A stretch of DNA of 5,570 bases, taken from contig DMBB01000177.1 of the NCBI GenBank assembly GCA_003446295.1, positions 871-6,440 of the forward strand. Reading direction: 5' to 3'. Below, piece after piece: positions 1 through 5,412 of the stretch; position 1 is the first letter of the stretch, and every line of letters starts with the position of its first letter. This DNA is from Erysipelotrichaceae bacterium. GTDB lineage: Bacteria > Bacillota_I > Bacilli_A > Erysipelotrichales > Erysipelotrichaceae. The translations under genes and the position numbers were made by a program. Under the pieces are notes generated by a model. The model made no database searches and was not told where the DNA came from. It worked only from the letters and a program-made list of their open reading frames with translations.

Positions 1-4
1 AATC

Positions 5-703
5 ATGAAAAATACGCTGAAAAAAGCTGCAGTCTGCCTGCTGGCAGTAGTCCTGACCGGCTGCATGAAAATAACTGTGACATATGATGTTGCCAAAGAC
101 GGAAATGTAAAAGAAACGATGAAGATGCTCATTGGAGAAAGCTATCTGACAATGAACGGAGGAAATCCGGAAGACGGGGTCCAGGATATGATGGACTCAT
201 ACCGGGAAAGCAATCCCGATGCAGTGCTGACAGCTGTTTCTGAAAAATATGGAGACGAAACATATTACGGATTTACCGGTACGCAGGCTGAGTCGAGCCT
301 GAAAGCAGTCAAAGACGGAAACAAACTGGTCCTGACGCTCAGCAGAGCAGACGTGGAAGAAATGGGCGGAGCGGATGATCTGACGGAAGGAGGATCAAAC
401 TCTGAAGAAGTCGTCAAAGCACTGAAGGACGCAGGTTTCTCAGCAATGATCGTTGTCAACATGCCGTACAACGCAGAAACAACATACGGCACTGCTGAAG
501 GGAAGACCGTAACGATCGATGCAATGGAACTGCCTGATGACCTGAAGGAGATCGTGATCACATGCAAACTTCCCAATCTGCTGATCCCGATCATCTGCGG
601 GGCAGCGGTATTGCTTGCAGTACTGTACTTCTTCATGAACAAAAAGAAAACAGTTCCTGAAACGGTACAGGAAGAAGCACCGGCACAGGAACAGAATGTG
701 TAA
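5..703 (+). CDS. LppM-like lipoprotein with C-terminal membrane anchor
   Basis: A 232-residue predicted surface lipoprotein of unknown biochemical role. Residues 1-20 form a lipoprotein signal peptide: basic start (MKNTLKK), hydrophobic core, and lipobox L17-T18-G19-C20, so Cys20 should be lipidated by Lgt and become the mature N-terminus after Lsp cleavage. Residues 22-35 (ITVTYDVAKDGNVK) resemble the first strands of the LppM/DUF3153 domain found in many Gram-positive lipoproteins; the domain would span roughly 21-188. A hydrophobic segment at about 191-210, followed by the basic stop-transfer MNKKK and a Glu/Gln/Pro-rich 20-residue tail, predicts a second, transmembrane anchor with a cytoplasmic C-terminus. 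The ATG is only four bases into the window, so its ribosome binding site and promoter cannot be seen. It is convergent with the lipase gene and shares a terminator with it. The lipobox and anchor are read directly; the family call is by resemblance from memory. Confidence 0.8.
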   Translation: MKNTLKKAAVCLLAVVLTGCMKITVTYDVAKDGNVKETMKMLIGESYLTMNGGNPEDGVQDMMDSYRESNPDAVLTAVSEKYGDETYYGFTGTQAESSLKAVKDGNKLVLTLSRADVEEMGGADDLTEGGSNSEEVVKALKDAGFSAMIVVNMPYNAETTYGTAEGKTVTIDAMELPDDLKEIVITCKLPNLLIPIICGAAVLLAVLYFFMNKKKTVPETVQEEAPAQEQNV

Positions 704-742
704 TACACAGCAGAAACCGTAAAACAGTTCCTGCTTTGCTTG

Positions 743-777
743 AAAACGGATCATCTGATCGTGATCCGTTTTTGTTT
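743..777. terminator. Bidirectional intrinsic terminator between convergent genes
   Basis: A perfect 11-bp stem (AAAACGGATCA at 743-753 with TGATCCGTTTT at 762-772) encloses an 8-nt loop. On the plus strand the stem runs into TTTTTGTTT, giving a good U-tract for the lipoprotein gene. On the minus strand the stem runs into the A-run's complement (TTTTC), so it can also stop transcription from the lipase gene, whose TAA at 776-778 sits at the edge of the structure. Confidence 0.88.
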
Positions 778-1852
778 ACAGCAATGATGTGAATCGTTCT
801 GCCATTTCCAGATAGAAGGAACTGACTTCGTGTTTCCTGAACAGACCTCCCTGAAGCGACATATGATCGCCATGCCATACCGGCATGATATTCCAGATAC
901 CTGGTTCGATCTTGTTCGGGTCAAATGGTCCGGATGGTGCATGGGAAGGGGCTTTGGCAGATATCGTATTGACCAGTCCGTCATTTTCCTGCCACGACGC
1001 ATTGATCACCATGCCGCCCTTTGTTGTACCCGTATAGGCGCCCATCTGAGCAGATGTCTTTGCAAAGAGCGGTTCCATTTTCCCAGCTTCGGGATACTGT
1101 ACATTGCCCTTTTTCTTTGTAAACGAACAGGGGACGGAAAAGTAATACGTATCAGGAAGCGTTTTGATCGTCTGATTGATCCTGTCTGCGATGTCGATAT
1201 GCATCTCATATGAAGCATAATCCTCAGCAGCACGTCCGTCAGGCACGACTCTGTTGTTCATTGTCATCAGCTTTGCAAACTGTCTGCTGAGCGGAGGCAC
1301 TTTGACAGCATTAGCGTCAAAGGACGGATCTTCAAACAGATCATAGGCTGTCGTGCCGTTGTGCGGAGCAGCCAGCGCCATGATGCCGAAGATCAGGTCT
1401 GCATGTCCTCCCTTGAAGAAAGGGGACAGATCATCCGGATCTGTTGCCTCCTGTTCCTCAGGACAGCCATAAGCCATCAGATGCGCGAACAGGCGGACTG
1501 TCACACCTCCGAAGGAATGACCTGTCAGTACGAGCGGATGTTCTGCATCCATCCAAGGAATCAGTCCTCTGCCGGTAAAGTCAGGACCATAGCGTTCATG
1601 TCTGCACTGTTCACAATGGGCTTTCCCGTAGTCTGTACGTGTGCCTGCCAATTGTGCGTAGAGTTCACATGCACGGTCCCAAGCGCTTCCGCGCGGCGCT
1701 ACGGATGCAGCGTAAGAAGGATAACCCTTGCTGTTCAGCAGACGGATCAGATCACCGTTCCGCATTCCCCAGTAGGGCATTCTTTCATACTGCACGTCAT
1801 AGCTGCCCCAGCCGGACAGACCGTGCACGAATACAAATTGCAATTGTTTCAT
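776..1852 (-). CDS. Family I.5-type lipase/esterase (alpha/beta hydrolase), no signal peptide
   Basis: A 358-residue serine ester hydrolase that aligns by eye along its length with the Geobacillus/Staphylococcus family I.5 lipases. Shared blocks are FVHGLSGWG (8-16, oxyanion loop), WDRACELYAQL (58-68), DYGKAHCEQCRHERYG (74-89), LTGHSFGG (109-116, nucleophile elbow), ALAAPHNGTT (159-168), DTYYFSV (234-240), WQENDGLVNTISA (287-299) and GIWNIMPVWHGDH (318-330). The inferred catalytic triad is Ser113, Asp291 and His330. D59, H79 and H85 match three of the four zinc ligands of the Geobacillus enzymes, with H79 and H85 keeping the six-residue spacing. The region expected to hold the fourth, an Asp, is about 30 residues shorter, and C80 and C83 lie between the histidines. 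The Glu and Asp of the Geobacillus calcium site, just after the catalytic His, appear to be replaced (S332, L337). The protein starts at the first beta-strand with no signal peptide, unlike the secreted relatives, so it is probably cytoplasmic. Start ATG has AGGAG at 1859-1863, 6 nt away. Substrate is unknown. Confidence 0.88.
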   Translation of the reverse strand: MKQLQFVFVHGLSGWGSYDVQYERMPYWGMRNGDLIRLLNSKGYPSYAASVAPRGSAWDRACELYAQLAGTRTDYGKAHCEQCRHERYGPDFTGRGLIPWMDAEHPLVLTGHSFGGVTVRLFAHLMAYGCPEEQEATDPDDLSPFFKGGHADLIFGIMALAAPHNGTTAYDLFEDPSFDANAVKVPPLSRQFAKLMTMNNRVVPDGRAAEDYASYEMHIDIADRINQTIKTLPDTYYFSVPCSFTKKKGNVQYPEAGKMEPLFAKTSAQMGAYTGTTKGGMVINASWQENDGLVNTISAKAPSHAPSGPFDPNKIEPGIWNIMPVWHGDHMSLQGGLFRKHEVSSFYLEMAERFTSLL

Positions 1853-1872
1853 AAGTGACTCCTGATATCACC

Positions 1873-1878
1873 ATTATA
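1873..1878 (-). promoter_or_regulatory. Putative -10 box (TATAAT) of the lipase gene
   Basis: A perfect TATAAT on the minus strand lies 20 nt upstream of the lipase ATG and would give a leader of about 14 nt with AGGAG very near its 5' end. The expected -35 position falls in the right arm of the palindrome at 1880-1902 and has no TTGACA-like hexamer. The box is therefore either part of an activator-dependent promoter or simply the T-rich tail of the terminator. Confidence 0.4.
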
Positions 1879-1902
1879 AAACGTCTGCAGGCTGCAGACG
1901 TT
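1873..1902 (-). terminator. Terminator of the GntR-ABC-winged helix operon
   Basis: A perfect 11-bp inverted repeat (1880-1890 and 1892-1902, AACGTCTGCAG/CTGCAGACGTT) has a single central base. As RNA it would fold as a 9-bp stem with a 5-nt loop, followed on the minus strand by UUUUAUAAU. It begins 8 nt after the stop codon of the winged-helix gene. On the plus strand no T-run follows, so it is one-directional. The uridine tract is short and interrupted, so read-through into the lipase gene is possible. Confidence 0.65.
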
Positions 1903-1910
1903 ATGAATGA

Positions 1911-2207
1911 TCACTTGCCGGGGATGAAGCGGTATCCCTTGCCCCAGAGCGACTTGATGAAAGCCGGACGGGAAGGGTTAGCCTCGATCTTCTGACGGAG
2001 ATGGCGGATATGGACCGATATAACAAGGTGGCAGTCAAACGGTTCTGCTTCCCATGCAGTGCGGTAGATCTCTTCGGGAGAAAATGTTTTTCCCGGTTCG
2101 CTGATGAGAGTTTCCAGAATGCTGTACTCTTTGGGCGTCAGACGGCTGTATCTGCCCTGGTAGCTGACACTCAGATCATTCTGATTCAATACAGGTAAAT
2201 TAGTCAT
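1911..2207 (-). CDS. Stand-alone OmpR/PhoB-type winged-helix DNA-binding protein
   Basis: A 98-residue protein consisting almost only of a Trans_reg_C (OmpR/PhoB C-terminal) domain. It shows the family pattern LTPKEYSILETLISEPGK (23-40), SPEEIYRTAW (43-52), a recognition helix ISVHIRHLRQKIE (63-75) and the wing AFIKSLWGKGYRF (82-94). There is no receiver domain, no phosphoacceptor aspartate and no kinase gene nearby; upstream DNA encodes the permease in another frame, so this is not a recently truncated response regulator. Start choice: the ATG at 2205-2207 has AGGAG at 2215-2219 with 7-nt spacing, whereas the GTG two codons earlier is 1 nt from that site. The gene overlaps the end of the permease by 8 nt and is the last gene of the operon. 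It probably binds DNA as a second regulator; its targets and signal are unknown. Confidence 0.82.
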   Translation of the reverse strand: MTNLPVLNQNDLSVSYQGRYSRLTPKEYSILETLISEPGKTFSPEEIYRTAWEAEPFDCHLVISVHIRHLRQKIEANPSRPAFIKSLWGKGYRFIPGK

Positions 2208-3681
2208 TTCCACGCTCCTTTATATATTCTTCTACAGGCATTGTCTGCCAGTCATCGTTTTGATAAAACTCAACGTCAACATCGAATTTCTCTGCTATTT
2301 TCAGCAGTTCTTCTTCGCTGAGCGGTGTCGTGTTCCGGAAGTAGTAATGGGTATCATTGCCGCTGTATTCCCTGATCTTATCATGATTGTTCAGGCTGAT
2401 CGAAGAGTCCTGATTGTTGTACTCCTCTTTTGCGTAAAAGCGGTCGATCGAGTCATTGATATGCCTGTTCATGATGCTGATCTGTTCCTCATACTGATCA
2501 CGGGCTTTTGTCGGTATCTGAATTTCAAGATAGATGGAGGCAGCGGAATCGATCGAATGCTCTTCTTCCCATATATAGTTCTTACCGAGGTCTGCAGGAT
2601 CTGCAACGATGTTGTAGTTGTAAGTGATATAGTTCCTGGTTCCGACTTCATATTTGTCAGCCAGTCCGAAGAAATGCGTATTCCATGCGGCGAATGCGAT
2701 CGCCAGTGTAATGACTGCGCTGATGATATAACCCATGACAGATCTAAGCTGGAATTTGATCTCGCGGCGGTAAATGAACATTGCGACCACGTAGACGACC
2801 AGAAGCAGCAGGTAGAAGACGATCATGCTCTTAAGGCTGGTCGATACAACTTCAGCTCCGAAGATCAGCAGGACCAGGAATGCGTATGCATTGATGATCG
2901 TCGGATAAGCCAGGACGCCGTCTGAGAGCTGTTCAGCACGTTCTGATTTTCGTTCAACGAATTCTTTCTTCAGTCCGAAGACCGACAGAACGGCAATCAA
3001 GACAGGAAGGATCAGGTAAAGCATACGGATATCGATCTCGGTCTGGATGTTTTGCGTCAGACGCAGAACGTTGTAGCCGAGCATACATGCCGGTGACAGC
3101 AGGATGTATACTTCATCCAGCATTTCAAAGCTTCCGCTGTAGCCTGCCAGAAGTTCTGATGAGAATGCCACCAGGGAGGTAAATACCAGAAAGGGAAGAA
3201 CCGTGTATGCACCGGTTATGACAACACCGTCAAACAGGTTGTTTCCGATCAGAAACAGCAGGCTGTTGAAGATAAGCATGATCACGATCGAAAGCAGTCC
3301 CAGCAGCAGTATCAGAAGTACTTTCCCGATAAAGATCCCGCCTGACAGGATGATCTGCAGCAGTCCGGCCGCCAGATAGAAACTGCCTGTGACACAGAAT
3401 GCGAACAGCAGGATCGTTGTGATCTGTTCACTCCGTTTGATCGGAAGGGAAAGATACAGGTCGACGCTGCGCTTTCTGTGAATGAATGCCAGAAGCAGCA
3501 TCGGCAGGGCATATGTCAGCATCAGTGCCAGTATGAAGGAAATGGTCATTGATGAGGACAGAGAATCCACTTTGTTGTTGTCGATGAACGGGGTCAGTGA
3601 GATACCGACAAACAGGAGGCCGAAGAACAGCACAGCGATTTTATGATCATTCAGAAGAAATTTGAAATACTTTCTGTTCAT
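2200..3681 (-). CDS. ABC-2 type transporter permease with C-terminal soluble domain
   Basis: A 493-residue integral membrane subunit expected to pair with the ATPase encoded immediately upstream. Hydrophobic segments are visible at about 15-31, 46-67, 88-111, 119-146, 152-176, 219-236, 262-282, 285-304 and 316-334, about nine in all. Residues 72-86 (SVDLYLSLPIKRSEQ) are the cytoplasmic loop typical of Firmicutes ABC-2 permeases of the YtrC/YtrD and bacteriocin-immunity kind. After the last helix, residues 335-493 form a hydrophilic domain rich in Asn, Asp, Glu and Tyr. With an odd number of helices and a cytoplasmic N-terminus this would lie outside the cell, although that depends on the exact helix count. 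The ATG overlaps the ATPase stop (ATGA), with AGGTG at 3689-3693 as its binding site. Only one permease is present, so the transporter is likely a homodimer of this protein plus two ATPases. Substrate is unknown; export or removal of envelope-active peptides is a family-based guess. Confidence 0.82.
   Translation of the reverse strand: MNRKYFKFLLNDHKIAVLFFGLLFVGISLTPFIDNNKVDSLSSSMTISFILALMLTYALPMLLLAFIHRKRSVDLYLSLPIKRSEQITTILLFAFCVTGSFYLAAGLLQIILSGGIFIGKVLLILLLGLLSIVIMLIFNSLLFLIGNNLFDGVVITGAYTVLPFLVFTSLVAFSSELLAGYSGSFEMLDEVYILLSPACMLGYNVLRLTQNIQTEIDIRMLYLILPVLIAVLSVFGLKKEFVERKSERAEQLSDGVLAYPTIINAYAFLVLLIFGAEVVSTSLKSMIVFYLLLLVVYVVAMFIYRREIKFQLRSVMGYIISAVITLAIAFAAWNTHFFGLADKYEVGTRNYITYNYNIVADPADLGKNYIWEEEHSIDSAASIYLEIQIPTKARDQYEEQISIMNRHINDSIDRFYAKEEYNNQDSSISLNNHDKIREYSGNDTHYYFRNTTPLSEEELLKIAEKFDVDVEFYQNDDWQTMPVEEYIKERGND
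2215..2219 (-). promoter_or_regulatory. Ribosome binding site fixing the winged-helix start
   Basis: AGGAG on the minus strand, inside the last codons of the permease gene, lies 7 nt from the ATG at 2205-2207. It excludes the GTG at 2211-2213 as the main start. Confidence 0.7.
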
Positions 3682-4559
3682 TTGGTTTCACCTCTGCTTT
3701 CGAGTTCATAGATGAATAATTCTTCAAAGTTTGTCTGCAGGACATCCATCAGGACCGGTTCCATCTCGTCCAGTTTTGCGGTCACTTCTTCTTCGTTTCC
3801 TCTGATCACGAGTTTGCAGACACGGCCTTCCTGCTCAAAGTGCAGAATGTCGAAGTCTTTGAAGTCTTCCTTTGTATGTTCGGTCTTGAATACGACCTGA
3901 TATTTGTTGATGAGTTCTCTGCTTTCAAGCAGATCGCCGTAGCTGATGATATGTCCGTCTTCCAGGATTCCGAATGAATCACAGATGTCTTCCAGTTCCT
4001 TCAGGTTATGGCTTGAGATCACGACGGAGATGTTTTCATCTTCGATCAGATCTGTGAGTGCCTGCTTGAAATGCAGTCTTGCCAGAGGCTCAAGGCCGTC
4101 ATACGCTTCATCAAGCAGGATCAGTTTCGGGTGGATCGAGAGGGCATACAGCAGTGATACTCTGCGCTTCATGCCCTTGGAAAGGTTGGTAATGGACATG
4201 CCGGGTTCCAGATCAAACATTTCCATATATTTATGCCACGCAGCTTCATCGAAGTTGTACATGGACTCATACAGCAGCTTCAGTGACTTGATCGTGCATC
4301 CGATGGGATAGTACTGTTCGTCGGATACAAATGCGATATCACGGCGGATCTCCGGATCTTTCCAGGTATCTGTTCCGTTCAGGGTGATGCTTCCTCCTTC
4401 GGGTTCATATACGCCTGCAATCAGTCTCAGCAGTGTGGATTTGCCTGCACCGTTGATGCCGACAAGTCCGAATATGGATCCGTCATGTACTTCCAGATTC
4501 AGATCTTTCAGTACTTCTTTTGTTTTGAAGTTTTTATTCAGATGTTCAATCTTTAACAT
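3678..4559 (-). CDS. ABC transporter ATP-binding protein (YtrB-like)
   Basis: A 293-residue nucleotide-binding subunit that powers the permease encoded next to it. Walker A is GINGAGKST (34-42), the signature is LSKGM (126-130, for canonical LSGGQ), Walker B plus catalytic Glu is LILLDE (146-151), the D-loop reads GLEP (155-158, usually GLDP), and the switch histidine is H184 in ISSHNLKELE. At the usual Q-loop position the sequence reads VSDEQ (78-82), a variation common in this subgroup. Residues from about 215 on form the C-terminal extension typical of ABC-2 ATPases. Start choice: the ATG at 4557-4559 has GAGGAG at 4567-4572 with 7-nt spacing; a TTG eleven codons earlier would add MLQRKYLRRHL and has no such site. 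It overlaps the GntR gene by 14 nt and the permease by 4 nt. Confidence 0.9.
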   Translation of the reverse strand: MLKIEHLNKNFKTKEVLKDLNLEVHDGSIFGLVGINGAGKSTLLRLIAGVYEPEGGSITLNGTDTWKDPEIRRDIAFVSDEQYYPIGCTIKSLKLLYESMYNFDEAAWHKYMEMFDLEPGMSITNLSKGMKRRVSLLYALSIHPKLILLDEAYDGLEPLARLHFKQALTDLIEDENISVVISSHNLKELEDICDSFGILEDGHIISYGDLLESRELINKYQVVFKTEHTKEDFKDFDILHFEQEGRVCKLVIRGNEEEVTAKLDEMEPVLMDVLQTNFEELFIYELESRGETK

Positions 4560-4911
4560 AAGATGTCTCCTCAAATATTTTCTCTGCAGCAAGGATGATC
4601 TCTTCTTTTGTAATACCGCTGTCCTTCAGCGGCTGCAGTACAGAGCGGATCTGCTGCTGTCTGGATGACTGTATATCGATCTCGGCGACATATACGCCTT
4701 TCTTGGGCAGGTTGTAGACTGCGCCTGCCTTTTCAAGTTCCGCATAAGCTTTGGCAACGGTGTTCGGGTTGATGCCGTTATCCTGTGCCAGCTGGCGGAC
4801 GGAAGGAAGTTTATCGCCCGGGTTCAGAACACCTGCTTCAATGAAGCGGATGATCTGAGCCTGTATCTGTTCATAGATCGGGATCTTGCTTTGAAGGTTC
4901 AGAAGGAACAT
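4546..4911 (-). CDS. GntR family transcriptional regulator, YtrA subfamily
   Basis: A 121-residue repressor-type protein that opens the operon. Residues 10-78 are a GntR winged helix-turn-helix, with the diagnostic run IYEQIQAQI (12-20), PGDKLPSVRQLA (31-42), INPNTVAKAYAELEKAG (47-63) and the wing KKGVYVAE (70-77). What follows (79-121) is only a short, mainly helical dimerisation tail without a ligand-binding domain. That length and architecture define the YtrA subfamily, whose members usually repress an adjacent ABC transporter operon induced by cell-wall antibiotics or related stress. The start ATG has an excellent GAGGAGGT site at 4917-4924, 5 nt away. The 9-bp repeat array just upstream is its probable operator, so autoregulation is likely. 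The inducing signal cannot be told from the sequence. Confidence 0.92.
   Translation of the reverse strand: MFLLNLQSKIPIYEQIQAQIIRFIEAGVLNPGDKLPSVRQLAQDNGINPNTVAKAYAELEKAGAVYNLPKKGVYVAEIDIQSSRQQQIRSVLQPLKDSGITKEEIILAAEKIFEETSYVKD
4567..4572 (-). promoter_or_regulatory. Ribosome binding site fixing the ATPase start
   Basis: GAGGAG on the minus strand, inside the GntR coding region, is 7 nt from the ATG at 4557-4559. This supports a 293-residue protein over a 304-residue form beginning at the TTG at 4590-4592. Confidence 0.7.
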
Positions 4912-4926
4912 GTTTTACCTCCTCAT

Positions 4927-4971
4927 CTGTACTATCTGTACTACCTGTATTAAGTGTATTATCTGTACTAC
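4927..4971. repeat. Five tandem 9-bp repeats in the operon leader (putative operator)
   Basis: Five uninterrupted 9-bp units: CTGTACTAT (4927-4935), CTGTACTAC (4936-4944), CTGTATTAA (4945-4953), GTGTATTAT (4954-4962) and CTGTACTAC (4963-4971). The core TGTA[CT]TA is identical in all five apart from one C/T position. The array starts 2 nt beyond the GntR gene's ribosome binding site and overlaps the likely promoter. Known YtrA operators contain related GTGTA/TACAC half-sites, so this is inferred to be the binding region of the GntR protein. Alternatively it is a simple slippage repeat. Confidence 0.8.
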
Positions 4972-4981
4972 GAAAATGCAA
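4953..4981 (-). promoter_or_regulatory. Putative promoter of the GntR-ABC operon
   Basis: On the minus strand TTGCAT (4976-4981) and TACACT (4953-4958) are separated by 17 nt. They match the sigma-A consensus at 3 and 4 of 6 positions, so this is a modest call. Transcription would begin near 4946, leaving about two and a half copies of the 9-bp repeat in the leader RNA. GATAAT at 4958-4963 is an alternative -10 but has no -35 partner. Confidence 0.35.
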
Positions 4982-4986
4982 TACAG
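4963..4986. promoter_or_regulatory. Inverted-repeat operator candidate
   Basis: The fifth 9-bp unit (CTGTACT, 4963-4969) faces an oppositely oriented half-site AATACAG at 4980-4986, giving CTGTA-N14-TACAG with 6 of 7 half-site bases matching. The spacing is close to the inverted-repeat layout recalled for the Bacillus YtrA operator (AGTGTA-N13-TACACT), making this the best single dyad site for the GntR dimer. Confidence 0.5.
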
Positions 4987-5012
4987 AAATCTTTAAGATG
5001 ATATTTTGGACA

Positions 5013-5191
5013 AATTCTAAATGAGACAGAGACAACTCTAAATGAAACAGAACGAAAAGGCTGTTACAATTCTAAATGAAACAGAAGTATTATCAGGTGA
5101 TTTGCTAGGGCTGTTTCGTACTAATTCTAATCTGAACTGTTTCGTGCTAATTCTAAACCGAATAGTGACAACTCAAACCAAACAATTCTGA
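5013..5191 (+). mobile_element. Insertion-sequence end remnant with direct terminal-type repeats
   Basis: No gene is seen here. The stretch holds degenerate same-orientation copies of a 17-bp motif, consensus AATTCTAAAYSRAACAG: 5013-5029, 5034-5050, 5068-5084, 5123-5139, 5149-5165, a weaker AACTCAAACCAAACAA at 5170-5185 and a partial AATTCTGAC at 5184-5192. Start-to-start spacings are 21, 34, 55, 26 and 21 nt. Two copies are preceded by CTGTTTCGT[AG]CT. Multiple repeats clustered at one end are characteristic of IS21-type elements, so I read this as one end of such an element left after deletion. The family assignment is from memory and unverified. No istA/istB coding sequence is present. Confidence 0.5.
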
Positions 5192-5389
5192 CTGGAAGAA
5201 ATCGTCGCTTCATTTTCTTTAGTAAAAGGAGTGCGTGTTTTAAACGGACCTATCGAAGGAAGGAACTCTTTGATTAAGAAAGTACTCAAACTGGCTAACG
5301 GATACTCGAATTTCAACCGTTTTCGTAACCGTATTATTGGTTTGCCGGGAAAACAAACATTACAGAGGGCAAAGATATTATTAGATTAA
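5192..5389 (+). pseudogene. 3' fragment of an ISL3-family transposase
   Basis: The last 65 codons of a DDE transposase. The translation carries the ISL3-family C-terminal signature NGPIEGRNSLIKK (18-30) followed by LANGYSNFNRFRNRI (34-48) and ends at TAA. The Glu of PIEG is the position usually taken as the last acidic catalytic residue of the family. The N-terminal zinc-finger, helix-turn-helix and the first two catalytic Asp residues are missing: the frame is closed by TGA at 5189-5191 and the DNA upstream is the repeat remnant. It has no start codon and is certainly not functional. No matching inverted repeat is evident downstream. Confidence 0.85.
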
Positions 5390-5412
5390 GGAGGTATGCT
5401 TCATCATTTTTA

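Noticed and set aside
265..708. Minus-strand open frame opposite the lipoprotein gene
   Set aside because: It mirrors a convincing lipoprotein gene, has Ser/Thr-rich low-information content and shows no recognisable domain.
1361..1858. Plus-strand open frame opposite the lipase gene
   Set aside because: The opposite strand encodes a lipase with all catalytic motifs; this frame is Cys- and His-rich noise with no ribosome binding site case.
2208..2213. GTG start for the winged-helix protein (100 residues)
   Set aside because: It lies 1 nt from the AGGAG site, while the ATG at 2205-2207 has ideal 7-nt spacing.
2260..2925. 221-codon plus-strand open frame opposite the permease
   Set aside because: It is long, but antisense to a clear membrane protein whose Asp/Glu- and Leu/Ile-rich codons produce open complementary frames; no domain or promoter supports it.
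3946..4311. Plus-strand open frame opposite the ATPase
   Set aside because: It covers the antisense of conserved ABC motifs and is Ser-rich, as expected of a shadow frame.
4560..4592. TTG start for the ATPase (304 residues)
   Set aside because: The extension MLQRKYLRRHL lies outside the ABC fold, and the ATG at 4557-4559 has a strong GAGGAG site.
5013..5185. Plasmid iterons or replication origin
   Set aside because: There is no Rep gene, DnaA box cluster or typical regular iteron spacing, and transposase debris is adjacent, so an insertion-sequence end fits better.
4927..5191. CRISPR array
   Set aside because: The repeats are 9 bp without spacers, or 17 bp degenerate with uneven 4 to 38 nt gaps, and no cas gene is present.
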